Assembly: GCA_964627935.1 (NCBI GenBank)
Contig: CAZVLB010000005.1
Coordinates: forward strand, 1-64,000
Direction: 5' to 3'
Source: JAABVY01 sp964627935
GTDB lineage: Bacteria; Zixibacteria; MSB-5A5; JAABVY01
DNA: 64,000 nucleotides
The notes under the pieces are model-generated. The model saw only the letters and a program-made list of their open reading frames with translations, was not told the origin of the DNA and did no database searches. Shown in pieces: positions 24,250 to 33,536 of the stretch (the stretch's first letter is position 1; the number at the start of each line of letters is the position of its first letter). The translations under genes were made by a program, and so were the position numbers.

Positions 24250-26349
24250 CTAAGACTCTTTTATGATAAATCTGGCATCCACGGCTTTGGTGGTTTCCGG
24301 AGATGCCGAGATTATAAACGGATTGACATCCAGCTCGATTATTTCCGCAAAATCAGTCACAAGCTGGCTGACCCGCAGAATCGAATCCTGCAGGACATCC
24401 ATATTGACCGGTTCCGATCCACGGAAGCCTTTGAGCAGTTTCACGCCTTTCAATGATTCGATCATCTCCTTGGCATCCAGGTCGGAGAGTGGATTGAGCT
24501 TGAAGGAAACATCCTTCATGATTTCTACATAGATACCGCCCAGCCCGAACATGATAATCGGGCCGAAAGCGGGGTCGGTTGACATTCCGATAACTGTTTC
24601 CACACCCTCCGAAACCATCTCCTGAATAACGACCGAGAACTTTTCGCTTTTCTTAAGGTCGACCGCAACCGCTTTTTTTAACTCGCTGAAAGCTTTCTCG
24701 ACTTCCTCCGGCGTACGCAGGTCGAGTTTGACCGCACCCCGGTCGGTCTTATGAAGCAACTTGGGCGTATTGACTTTCATGGCCACGGGATATCCCAGCT
24801 TCTTTGATTTTTTCTTGGCCTCATCAATGCTGTGCGCATAAACATAGGGCGCAATCGGGAAACCGTAGGCCTCGAGAATATCAAGAGCCTGTTCTCCGAT
24901 AATCTCGGTGCCCTTGCTCTGTTTTATAACCTGAGCAACTTTCTTGCTGTTTACTCTGAATTTCTTGAACTCGCCCTCGGGACGTTGCAGCCATTGGCGA
25001 TATTTATCTACGGTAGCCAATGCGCGCGCGCCGGATTCGGGAAATATAAACGAAGGCACATCATTTTTGCGAAGAATCTCCAGGCCCTCGCCCTCCAGGC
25101 CGACCCCCATGAAGCATGCCACCAATGGCTTGTCATGGCTCTTGGCAGTGTCGACCGTGGCATGCGCAACCGATCTCTGATCGACTGTGATCGGCGGCAC
25201 GAAAATGGCAAAAACCGAATCGATATTTTTATCGTGGAAGACCGCATGCAGGGCATGGGCAAATTCCTTTTCACCCGCACCCGCGATCAGGTCGAGGGGA
25301 TTACCGACCGGAGTATCAGGCGGCAGTATGGGCTTTATTTTTCTCTGCGTTGTGGCCGAATAATCGGGCAGTTCCATCTGCAGGTTTACCAACGAGTCAG
25401 TGGCAATAATGCCCGGACCGCCGGCATTTGTGACCACACCCACACGGTTGCCTTTGGGCACCGGCATACGCGCCAGGCAGGAGGCCACATCAAACATCTG
25501 CTCTATCGACCCGACCCGCAGAATACCGGTCTGCTCGAACAGCGCATCATAGGAGACATCCGAACCTGCCAGGGCACCCGTATGTGATGATGCCGCGGCC
25601 ATACCTTTGGCGGTCGTTCCGGATTTTACCGCAACCACAGGTTTCCTGCGGGTAATTTCTCGGGCAAGTGTGCTGAATTCACGCGGATTGCCGAAATCCT
25701 CCAGGTATAGAAGTATGATTTCAGTTTCCGGATCCTGCGCCAGGTATTCGAGCACATCAATGGAATGTACATCCGCCTTGTTGCCGATCGAGACAAATTT
25801 GGAGAAGCCCAGTTTCAGTTCGGTGGCCAGGGCCATAACTGCCTCGCCCATTGCCCCGGACTGTGAGATAAATCCAATTTTTCCGTAATGCGGCTTGATC
25901 TTGGAGAAAGTCGCATCCATACTGACCTTCGGGCTGGCATTGATCACGCCGAAACAGTTTGGCCCGATCATCCGCATGTCATACTTGTGGACTTTCTCGA
26001 GCACCTTTTTCTCGAGGGCCGCACCGGTCGCGCCCAGTTCACGGAACCCGGCGGTGATCACGATCAGGCCCTTGACACCTTTTTCGCCGCATTGATCCAC
26101 AACCTCGGGCACAGAATCACGGGGCACAATTATAACCGCGCAGTCAACCGAATCAGGCACATCGCGAACTGTGGAATAGGCCTTGATGGAATGAATCACC
26201 GAATGCTTGGGATTGACCGGAAAGACTTTGCCGTTGAATTCGTAGCCGATCAGATTATGCAAAAGCTCATGGCCGATTTTACCTTTTTCAGGAGTGGCGC
26301 CGATAACAGCTATCGATCGCGGCTCAAAAATATACTGAAGATTTTTCAT
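24250..26349 (-). CDS. Acetate--CoA ligase (ADP-forming), fused alpha-beta subunits
   Basis: A 699-residue ADP-forming acyl-CoA synthetase that converts acetyl-CoA, ADP and phosphate to acetate and ATP. The alpha part comprises a CoA-binding domain (FEPRSIAVIGATPEKGKIG), succinyl-CoA-ligase-like domains (GPNCFGVIN, ISQSGAMGEA) and the phosphorylated His256 in SSHTGALAGSD; the beta part, from about residue 470, is an ATP-grasp domain with YPVAMKVNTPKLLHKTDRG. The ATG at 26349 has GAGG 7 bases upstream; the TTG before it is not needed. Next to PPDK it suggests energy conservation from acetate formation. Confidence 0.92.
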   Translation of the reverse strand: MKNLQYIFEPRSIAVIGATPEKGKIGHELLHNLIGYEFNGKVFPVNPKHSVIHSIKAYSTVRDVPDSVDCAVIIVPRDSVPEVVDQCGEKGVKGLIVITAGFRELGATGAALEKKVLEKVHKYDMRMIGPNCFGVINASPKVSMDATFSKIKPHYGKIGFISQSGAMGEAVMALATELKLGFSKFVSIGNKADVHSIDVLEYLAQDPETEIILLYLEDFGNPREFSTLAREITRRKPVVAVKSGTTAKGMAAASSHTGALAGSDVSYDALFEQTGILRVGSIEQMFDVASCLARMPVPKGNRVGVVTNAGGPGIIATDSLVNLQMELPDYSATTQRKIKPILPPDTPVGNPLDLIAGAGEKEFAHALHAVFHDKNIDSVFAIFVPPITVDQRSVAHATVDTAKSHDKPLVACFMGVGLEGEGLEILRKNDVPSFIFPESGARALATVDKYRQWLQRPEGEFKKFRVNSKKVAQVIKQSKGTEIIGEQALDILEAYGFPIAPYVYAHSIDEAKKKSKKLGYPVAMKVNTPKLLHKTDRGAVKLDLRTPEEVEKAFSELKKAVAVDLKKSEKFSVVIQEMVSEGVETVIGMSTDPAFGPIIMFGLGGIYVEIMKDVSFKLNPLSDLDAKEMIESLKGVKLLKGFRGSEPVNMDVLQDSILRVSQLVTDFAEIIELDVNPFIISASPETTKAVDARFIIKES

Positions 26350-26422
26350 CAAGTATCCTCTATCCGGATTTGCATGATTACAAGATATAACAAAATATTA
26401 TGGTCATCTTTCGAGACCAGAT

Positions 26423-26451
26423 AAAAAAGCCCCCTTAAAAATAAGGGGGCC
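26423..26451 (-). terminator. Terminator of the PPDK gene
   Basis: GCCCCCTTA and TAAGGGGGC pair around a short A-rich loop; on the minus strand it is followed by TTTTTT. Confidence 0.85.
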
Positions 26452-26459
26452 TGATTTAT

Positions 26460-29360
26460 TTATGCTGTGGTATAGCCTTTTTTCTTGCCTGCCTTTTGCT
26501 CTTCTTTTTCCTCGATCACAGCCTGTGCTGCCGCCAGTCGGGCAATGGGGACACGATAAGGCGAGCAGGAAACATAGTTGAGTCCAATCTCATAACAGAA
26601 TTTAATACTGGCCGGATCGCCGCCATGCTCACCGCAGATTCCGACCTTTAAATCAGGATTGGTCTTTCGGCCCCTTTCGAATCCCATCTTGACCAGCTGG
26701 CCGACACCGCTCTGATCCAGAGTAACAAAAGGATCCCTTTCGAAAATGCCTTTTTCGATATAGTATTTCAGGAATTTACCGGCATCATCGCGCGAGAATC
26801 CCATAGTCATCTGGGTCAGGTCATTGGTACCGAAGCTGAAGAATTCGGCCTCTTTGGCAACCTCATCGGCGGTCAATGCCGCACGGGGGACCTCGATCAT
26901 TGTGCCAACCTTGTAGCTCACTTTGGCCTTGGTCTTGCGCAGGACTTCCTCGGCCACACGCACAACAACTTCCTTCTGATTGGACAGCTCATTGACATTA
27001 CCGATCAGCGGGATCATTATCTCGGGGAATACTTTCTTGCCTTTCTTGGCCAGCTCACAGGCGGCTTTCATGATTGCGCGCACCTGCATCTCGGTCACCT
27101 CGGGGAATGTTATTCCCAGACGGCATCCGCGATGACCCAGCATCGGATTCTGTTCTTCCAGATCCTCTATGCGTGAAAGCACCTTTTCCTGATCATTGAT
27201 CTCCTCTTTAGGAGCGCCGGCTTCCTTGAGCTTGGCAATCTTCTGCTTAATATCCTCCGGATCGGGCAGGAACTCATGCAGGGGCGGATCCAGCGTTCGG
27301 ATGGTTACCGGCAGTCCCTCCATAGCCTTAAAGATACCAACGAAATCCGATTTCTGGAAAGGCAGAAGCTTATCCAGGGCGGCCTGACGTTCGGCGGCAG
27401 TATCCGCCAGGATCATCTTCTGCACGATCGGCAGACGAGCCTCATCAAAGAACATATGCTCGGTACGGCAAAGGCCGATACCCTCTGCACCGAACTTGAT
27501 TGCCTGCTCGGCATCATGCGGAGTGTCGGCATTGGTCCTGACACCAAGCGTACGGTATTCATCGGCCCATTTCATGAAGGTACCGAATTCTCCGGTAAGC
27601 TCAGGATCGATAGTGGGGATTTCACCCTTCATGACTTCACCGGTATTACCATTGATGGTAACCAGATCACCTTCCTTGATTATCAGGGTACCGATCGAGA
27701 ACTGTCTCTGGGCCTCATAAACCCTGATATCCTCACATCCGGCCACACATGGTTTACCCATTCCGCGGGCCACAACAGCGGCATGAGAGGTCATACCACC
27801 GCGTGAGGTTAGAATACCCTGGGCGGCATGCATACCATGGATATCATCCGGGTTGGTCTCGGTCCTGACCAGGATTACCTTTTCGCCCTTTTCGGCCGCT
27901 TCAACAGCCTGGTCAGCGGTAAATATCACTTTGCCGCAGGCAGCGCCGGGTGAGGCCGCCAGACCCTTGGCCACCGCTTCATACTTGGCATCGGGATCTA
28001 TGCGCGGATGCAGGAGCTGATCCAGGTCGACAGGCCTGACTCTCATCAGGGCCTCTTCCTTCTTGATCAAACGCTCTCTGACCATATCCACGGCAATCTT
28101 GACCGCAGCCGGTGTGGTTCGTTTGCCGGCACGGGTCTGGAGCATATACAGCTTGCCTTCCTGGATGGTAAACTCGAAATCCTGCACATCACGGTAGAAT
28201 TTCTCCAGCTTGTCGGTGATTTTGACCAGCTCATTATATACCTTGGGCATATCATCTTTGAGCTCGACAATCGGCTTGGGGGTGCGAATACCGGCCACAA
28301 CATCCTCACCCTGGGCATTAATCAGGTATTCGCCATAGAATTCTTTATTGCCATTGGATGGGTTACGGGTAAAGCCGACACCTGTAGCCGAGGTATTGCC
28401 CATGTTTCCGAACACCATAGTCTGTATATTGACCGCGGTACCGAGATCATTGGGCAGCTCGTTTAATCTTCTGTAAGTTATGGCACGCGGATTGTTCCAT
28501 GAACGGAAGACCGCATCACGGGACATTTCCAGCTGTTTCCAGGGATCGGAAGGAAATTCCTCGCCCGACTTTTCAACAATTATTTCCTTGAATTTTTTTA
28601 TTATCTGCTTGATGTCATCGACTGATAGGGAGGTGTCCTGACGAACCTTGCGCTGTTTTTTCTTCTTGGTGATTACCTCTTCGAAGATATCCTTGTCGAT
28701 TCCCAGAACGACATTACCGAACATGGCAATGAATCGACGGAAATTATCGTATGCAAAGCGCTCATTTTCGGTTTTACGAATCAGTCCCTGCAGAGATTCT
28801 TCGTTCAGACCCAGGTTCAATACCGTGTCCATCATACCGGGCATGGAAAACGCGGCACCGGAACGTACTGAAACCAGAAGCGGATTTTCAGGATCGCCGA
28901 ACTTCAGTCCGGTTTCCTTTTCCAGCTTGGTCATATTTTCGCGCATCTCCTCGTCCAGTCCGGGAGGAGCGCTCATATTGTTTTCATAATATGCACGACA
29001 GACATCGGCCGTGATTGTAAATCCGGGCGGGACCGGGATCTTGGCATGAGTCATGTCTGCAAGCCCGGCGCCTTTGCCACCCAGGATATATTTACCCAGA
29101 CCATAGCCCTCGGCCTTACCACCGCCAAAGAAATAAACCATTTTCTGCTTTGATGATTTTTTGGCAGCTTTGGTTTTGGCTTTAGATGCGGCTTTTTCGA
29201 CCTTGGCTTTCCTGGCTTTTTTGGCCTCCTTGGTGGCTTTGGCGGCTTTTGTGACCCTGGTGGCCTTTTTGGCCTTAGTGGCCCTTTTTATGGAAGTCTT
29301 TTTTGCTTTTTTGGTTGTGGCCTTATTGGCCTTTTTCGCTTTCTTTGCCTTTTTTACCAT
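26460..29360 (-). CDS. ppdK: Pyruvate phosphate dikinase with Lys/Ala-rich N-terminal tail
   Basis: A 966-residue enzyme interconverting pyruvate, ATP and phosphate with PEP, AMP and pyrophosphate. From residue 75 it is standard: MVYFFGGGKAEGYG, the swivelling phosphohistidine in GGMTSHAAVVARGMG, and the PEP-binding C-terminal domain with GTNDLTQMTMGFSRDD and GICGEHGGDP. The first 73 residues are Lys/Ala/Thr repeats (KKAKKAKKANKATTKK...), like histone-H1-type tails and absent from typical PPDK. GGAGAGG lies before the first ATG, and nothing like it lies before the internal ATG at residue 74, so the tail should be translated. It could bind nucleic acid or polyphosphate (speculation). Confidence 0.93.
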   Translation of the reverse strand: MVKKAKKAKKANKATTKKAKKTSIKRATKAKKATRVTKAAKATKEAKKARKAKVEKAASKAKTKAAKKSSKQKMVYFFGGGKAEGYGLGKYILGGKGAGLADMTHAKIPVPPGFTITADVCRAYYENNMSAPPGLDEEMRENMTKLEKETGLKFGDPENPLLVSVRSGAAFSMPGMMDTVLNLGLNEESLQGLIRKTENERFAYDNFRRFIAMFGNVVLGIDKDIFEEVITKKKKQRKVRQDTSLSVDDIKQIIKKFKEIIVEKSGEEFPSDPWKQLEMSRDAVFRSWNNPRAITYRRLNELPNDLGTAVNIQTMVFGNMGNTSATGVGFTRNPSNGNKEFYGEYLINAQGEDVVAGIRTPKPIVELKDDMPKVYNELVKITDKLEKFYRDVQDFEFTIQEGKLYMLQTRAGKRTTPAAVKIAVDMVRERLIKKEEALMRVRPVDLDQLLHPRIDPDAKYEAVAKGLAASPGAACGKVIFTADQAVEAAEKGEKVILVRTETNPDDIHGMHAAQGILTSRGGMTSHAAVVARGMGKPCVAGCEDIRVYEAQRQFSIGTLIIKEGDLVTINGNTGEVMKGEIPTIDPELTGEFGTFMKWADEYRTLGVRTNADTPHDAEQAIKFGAEGIGLCRTEHMFFDEARLPIVQKMILADTAAERQAALDKLLPFQKSDFVGIFKAMEGLPVTIRTLDPPLHEFLPDPEDIKQKIAKLKEAGAPKEEINDQEKVLSRIEDLEEQNPMLGHRGCRLGITFPEVTEMQVRAIMKAACELAKKGKKVFPEIMIPLIGNVNELSNQKEVVVRVAEEVLRKTKAKVSYKVGTMIEVPRAALTADEVAKEAEFFSFGTNDLTQMTMGFSRDDAGKFLKYYIEKGIFERDPFVTLDQSGVGQLVKMGFERGRKTNPDLKVGICGEHGGDPASIKFCYEIGLNYVSCSPYRVPIARLAAAQAVIEEKEEQKAGKKKGYTTA

Positions 29361-29536
29361 ATCCTCTCCATTTTATTAATAAATTATATATCTCTGCCCG
29401 GTAATGTTTTAGCTATTAAAAGAAATAATAGCCAAAAGGCAAGCAAAAATTGAAATGGGCATACGAATCCATATGCTTATAGAACTATAAAGAGGATTTT
29501 TGGTTCAGAATTTCGGAAGAAAAAACCCGGTTGTAA

Positions 29537-29854
29537 CTACATCGTAAAAAAGCGCTCGCCTTTTATGATGCCTTCCAGCATCTTGAGAGTCTTTTCCACA
29601 GGTGAATGCATCAGATCCTGCGTATTGACTGTGGATTTAACCTTCTCGCGGACAAAATCCACACCATTTGCACCCTTCACACCAGCCTTCTGTTTCTTCT
29701 TGTGCGTCAGATTGTACAGTCTCTGATACTCTTTGGCCTTTTCTTTGTGGGCTAAGTAATACCGTCTTTGATATTCGCGACGGGCCTCACGTGCCTCTTC
29801 GGGAGTCTTATACTTTCTCCTGCGCCGTGGTTTGGAAATGTTAATCTTAGCCAT
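29537..29854 (-). CDS. Basic hypothetical protein
   Basis: A 105-residue, strongly basic protein I do not recognise. GGAAGG is upstream of the ATG. The first half is Arg/Lys/Tyr-rich (SKPRRRRKYKTPEEAREARR, then EYQRRYYLAHKEKAKEYQRL with two related halves), predicted helical and possibly nucleic-acid binding. The C-terminus is ordinary. It lies between PPDK and the membrane-module operon, with no partner that suggests a role. Confidence 0.6.
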   Translation of the reverse strand: MAKINISKPRRRRKYKTPEEAREARREYQRRYYLAHKEKAKEYQRLYNLTHKKKQKAGVKGANGVDFVREKVKSTVNTQDLMHSPVEKTLKMLEGIIKGERFFTM

Positions 29855-30133
29855 ACCACCTTCCTTGGTTATTTAGACATAGTCCACTCTGAAGATGTGA
29901 GCCAAAAAGACTGCTATGTAACCAATTTAACGCGAATGAGTTGTCATGTCAACAGATTTTTAACATTTTTGTACAAAATCTGTAAAAAATTCCACAAATC
30001 TTAAACTGCCTATTAGTCAGCAGCTTATCAATCAAAGTGTGTAAATCGTAGTGGTTATTCGCGAAAATTCGTGCCCCTCTGGCCCTCCATACTTCAACCT
30101 TCTCTTATCAACCTCTTCAATATCTTTAACTTA

Positions 30134-30784
30134 CTAAATTCCAAGCGTCGCCGCAAGTATCTCGCGCCATTTATCGAAATAAATTATGCGGTTTACAAAC
30201 AGCGAGATACGCGCCATGACGGTAAATCCAAAACTGGCCCCGAAGCCGATCATCAGAACCCAGATGCCAACCTTGGCCAAACCGCCAAACAGGCCCTTGT
30301 GCTCTTTGCTGAAGAAGAAATAGATCACTCCGCAAATCACACCGATAACGATAAAGATGTTCCAGAAATGGGCCCATGAGTCGATACCGACCGGTATCAT
30401 TGTAGCCGAAAGCTGACGGTTGACGAAGTTCTGCATATTGAGTGGAATCGCCAGTCCGCTGCCGATACCAATATACACCGCAATCGGATACCGCGATACC
30501 CAAGACAATTTACGAGAGAAACGGAACAGCATCATGATACCCAGAATACCGGGTATCATATAGAACCATTCCTGCGAGAAATTGCCGAATACGGTATCGA
30601 TCAATTTCGGCCGCAGTGCCGTAAAATACAAAAGTACCACAAAGTACCCGGCCGAGACTCCCACCACCAGATGCTCCGCGAATTTGTAAAGCGGATTATC
30701 CTTATAAAGGAAGGAGAAGGTGAAGAATGTCAATGCCACTCCCAATGTTGTCCAGAGAAAGGGCGCTAAAAATGATTCCTGCAT
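30134..30784 (-). CDS. Module copy A, family d: polytopic membrane protein
   Basis: A 216-residue membrane protein with about six TM segments and no recognised family; last gene of the 14-gene operon. It shares with the proteins at 34824 and 38855 an SFLYKDNP.YKFAEH segment near residue 25, a FFFSKEHKG.FGG loop, and the C-terminal GFGASFGFTVMARISL. These conserved stretches lie at loop/TM borders, suggesting contacts with partner subunits. It starts 17 bp after family c of the same copy. Confidence 0.75.
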   Translation of the reverse strand: MQESFLAPFLWTTLGVALTFFTFSFLYKDNPLYKFAEHLVVGVSAGYFVVLLYFTALRPKLIDTVFGNFSQEWFYMIPGILGIMMLFRFSRKLSWVSRYPIAVYIGIGSGLAIPLNMQNFVNRQLSATMIPVGIDSWAHFWNIFIVIGVICGVIYFFFSKEHKGLFGGLAKVGIWVLMIGFGASFGFTVMARISLFVNRIIYFDKWREILAATLGI

Positions 30785-30801
30785 TTTATCTCCCTCCTTC
30801 C

Positions 30802-31734
30802 TTACTCAGTGGTTGAGAGTTTGGGTTTACCTTTGCGGGACAGGAAAAATCCCAGATTACCTAACACTATAAAAAGAATGATAGTCAGATGCGCCACCAC
30901 CTGGGCCGGCATACCCTCCTGGGCGTCGCCGCCCTCCATGCCAACCAGGGTTTCGTATTCGGCCGCACCTTTCCATCCGCCGATCAGACCGAAGATCTGT
31001 TTGGACTGCAGGTACTGATAATAGTCCGCGCCCATAACCCCGGTCAGGCCCAGCGCCAGCGGCACGCCGTATCGCCCGTTGCCGTAGATCAGCCAGAAAT
31101 CGGCGGTATTGCCGGCGGTGATATCGATAGCCAGCTTGATATCATCATAGTTGCGCACGCCCTGCATGATATTGAGCTCCTCCAGTGGAGTATTGTAATA
31201 ATCCTGCGGGAAATAGAGCCGGAAATTCTGGCCCATACCCAGGATCACCAGGGCTGGATAGGGCTTATAACCCAGGAAGCAGTAATCGATACCATATTCC
31301 CAGTCTTTCTTGTATTCCTTGGTGCGGTACCGTTTATCCTGGGTCCTGTCAAACATGCCCTGATTGTAGTCCCGGAATTTATCTATTTTATCATGATATG
31401 TCGCCGCCGCCGTACGCAGAATATTTTCTGCCATACCGGCGCCATACTGCGACAATGTCACGCCGATAACCTTGACCCCGCGTCTCTGGCAATGTTCCAG
31501 GATGGCGTAGGACATGGGATGCAACTCGGCCAGGGCGTTGGGATCGTAATCAAATGCGATCAAAATCTTGTCACCCTCGTGCAGGCTTTCGATTCTGTCA
31601 TAAATCGATTTTACCTCCGAGGTGACCGTGACAGGAACTGAGAAGCGGACATAGAATGCTATTACCACTACTGTTGCCAGAAAGAGATAAACCCAGCGCC
31701 TGTCAAGCTGTGAAATTTTTTCAAAAAAGTTCAT
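30802..31734 (-). CDS. Module copy A, family c: bitopic protein with extracytoplasmic domain
   Basis: A 310-residue protein. The ATG at 31734 has AGGAGG upstream and removes an overlap with the gene before it. An N-terminal TM (about 17-35) follows LDRRWVYLF; a soluble domain of about 230 residues and a C-terminal TM come next. Family-wide motifs are LIAFDYDP near residue 60, YGIDYCFLGYKPYP, and IFGLIGGWKGAAEYETLV just before the last TM. Alternating hydrophobic strands and helices suggest an alpha/beta fold. Copy A has an extra charged insert (about 125-155) relative to the others. Confidence 0.75.
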   Translation of the reverse strand: MNFFEKISQLDRRWVYLFLATVVVIAFYVRFSVPVTVTSEVKSIYDRIESLHEGDKILIAFDYDPNALAELHPMSYAILEHCQRRGVKVIGVTLSQYGAGMAENILRTAAATYHDKIDKFRDYNQGMFDRTQDKRYRTKEYKKDWEYGIDYCFLGYKPYPALVILGMGQNFRLYFPQDYYNTPLEELNIMQGVRNYDDIKLAIDITAGNTADFWLIYGNGRYGVPLALGLTGVMGADYYQYLQSKQIFGLIGGWKGAAEYETLVGMEGGDAQEGMPAQVVAHLTIILFIVLGNLGFFLSRKGKPKLSTTE

Positions 31735-31744
31735 CAGGCACCTC

Positions 31745-33523
31745 CTAATCTCTTCCCAGGTATCCGCGTTCAACACCCAGAAGGACCTTGATCGCGGTGG
31801 CTACCATACCCAGGCCAACGCCGATAAAGATCGCCCGCTTGGCAGCCATGTTAGGAATTTTCAAAAGCCAGCTCGAAAGCTCCGAGACCCAGACAGAAAT
31901 CGGGCCCATGGGTACGAACCTGATCATAATGATCAGGGCCGCAACGAGCAGGATGGTTGACAGAAGCGTTCTGGCCCTGAAAGCCCGGTATGCCGCCGAT
32001 GCGATATAGAAGGCCAGGAGCGAGAACATGGTAGCCTGGATCGGAATCATGATATTGTCAAAGAATGCGACATAGAAATAGTTATTCAGGCCCCCACCCA
32101 GAAAGAGGATATCACCGGACTGAATATTGGCGCCCGGCTCGAAATCCATATCCCCACGATTGGTAAAAGTGGAGACATTATTGGAAAGCATATTGGCTGA
32201 AATCAGTCCCGGACGCCCGGTTTCAGTCAGCATAGCTGTAGCAACCGCTTCGGGCTCACGTCCGGCAAAGTAACGGGCCCGCTGGAAGAATCCGGCATCA
32301 CCGTCATTTCTGTGAATCCAGATCATATTATCACCGGCGCCGACCACAACCAGATCTCGAATGCCATCCAGGTCGATATCCTCGCCGGTAATGTCCACGG
32401 GATTATTGGCCGTGGCAAAAACCTGGTCGGTTACAAAGAGCCCGGTGGTATCGCTTAAGAGCACATGAATGTTGCCGGAATTGTCCTCCGGGTCGGTGGC
32501 GACGACAGCCAGATCAAGAAACCCGTTCTGGTCGAAATCACCAGGAGTGAGGGCATTGACTTTGCCGCCCTCGACCGCAAAGGTCTGTGGCGATGCAAAA
32601 CTGCCGTTACCTGTTCCGGCCAGGAAACTGATATTCGCGGATTCCTGGTTGGCAACCACGATATCGTTTGTGAGATCGCCATCGAAATCAGCGATATAAA
32701 CATCAACCGGGGCTGTGCCAACCGAGATATTGTTGGCCTCACGGAACCCGCCCTGACCGTCACTTATCAGCACCGAAATGCTGTTGCCGGCCTTGTTGGC
32801 GACAGCAATGTCGTTTGCCATACCGTCGCCATTCAAATCGCCGCGCGCAAGGCTGACCGGCATTTCACCGACATCGTATTCAACAGGTTTGGCGAATTTG
32901 GGCTTGCCGACATTATAGGCCTTATCGATGCGCCTGTCGGGCGTAATCTGCAGACGGCTGTTTTCAAAATCATCCGCGCTGGCCTCATTGATCAGAACCG
33001 AGACGGTATTGCCTTCGCTGTTGGCCACAGCCAAATCCTGGTCGTTATCATCATCTATATCCAGCACGACAACATCCGAGGGAGCCTTTCCGGCCGGATA
33101 GGTATAGGCGGAGACGAACAGGCCGTCACCTTTATTCTTGAAAATGGAAATATTATTGGTCTGCATATTGGAGACAATAATATCATTGTCCTGGTCGAAA
33201 TCGACATCCCCCACAGCTATTCCCGAGGGGCCGTCGCCGACATTACCGACACGGGCCGGCCACCATCCGAAAAACAGCATGGCCACCAAACCCAAAATAA
33301 TTATCAGGGAGTATCCCCAGTTCTGGGCTTTCCTGCGTACCTTGTCCCACGAGACCCTGACCAGCGATACAATACCGAGGATCAGGGCGAAGATACCGAT
33401 GATGATTGTAAAGTCAATCATGTATTCGTAGAAGAATTCGGCTTCTTCACGCGGGATGAAGTACTGGATCAGCATAAATACGCCTGTCACCAGAACTATT
33501 TTCAACGGAATCCACTGCTTCAT
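31745..33523 (-). CDS. Module copy A, family b: membrane protein with inserted seven-repeat FG-GAP/VCBS propeller
   Basis: A 592-residue protein. Residues 1-90 (three TM segments) and 480-592 (three TM, ending VERGYLGRD) match the 216-237-residue family b proteins of copies B and C. Between them, about 95-465, lie seven repeats of the FG-GAP/VCBS type, each with a hydrophobic strand, DxDxDGxxD-like calcium-type loop and a VANxxxNxISVL strand (for example DFDGDLTNDIVVAN). Topology puts this propeller outside the cytoplasmic membrane. The repeats could bind ligand, glycan or another envelope protein. The flanking genes fit the normal module order, so this is a domain insertion, not a gene fusion error. 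Confidence 0.85.
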   Translation of the reverse strand: MKQWIPLKIVLVTGVFMLIQYFIPREEAEFFYEYMIDFTIIIGIFALILGIVSLVRVSWDKVRRKAQNWGYSLIIILGLVAMLFFGWWPARVGNVGDGPSGIAVGDVDFDQDNDIIVSNMQTNNISIFKNKGDGLFVSAYTYPAGKAPSDVVVLDIDDDNDQDLAVANSEGNTVSVLINEASADDFENSRLQITPDRRIDKAYNVGKPKFAKPVEYDVGEMPVSLARGDLNGDGMANDIAVANKAGNSISVLISDGQGGFREANNISVGTAPVDVYIADFDGDLTNDIVVANQESANISFLAGTGNGSFASPQTFAVEGGKVNALTPGDFDQNGFLDLAVVATDPEDNSGNIHVLLSDTTGLFVTDQVFATANNPVDITGEDIDLDGIRDLVVVGAGDNMIWIHRNDGDAGFFQRARYFAGREPEAVATAMLTETGRPGLISANMLSNNVSTFTNRGDMDFEPGANIQSGDILFLGGGLNNYFYVAFFDNIMIPIQATMFSLLAFYIASAAYRAFRARTLLSTILLVAALIIMIRFVPMGPISVWVSELSSWLLKIPNMAAKRAIFIGVGLGMVATAIKVLLGVERGYLGRD

Positions 33524-33536
33524 AGCTTCACCTCAC

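Noticed and set aside
24832..25587. Plus-strand frame of 251 codons inside the acetyl-CoA synthetase gene
   Set aside because: It lies fully opposite a well-conserved enzyme and its translation is rich in His/Arg/Gln without motifs, typical of a shadow.
29161..29379. Plus-strand frame that looks like a polytopic Leu/Phe/Ala membrane peptide
   Set aside because: It is the antisense of the Lys/Ala-rich PPDK tail: complement of AAG/AAA/GCC codons gives Leu, Phe and Ala. The hydrophobicity is an artefact.
30889..31641. Plus-strand frame of 250 codons opposite the family c protein of copy A
   Set aside because: It is a shadow of a conserved gene; it has no start signal and no homology pattern.
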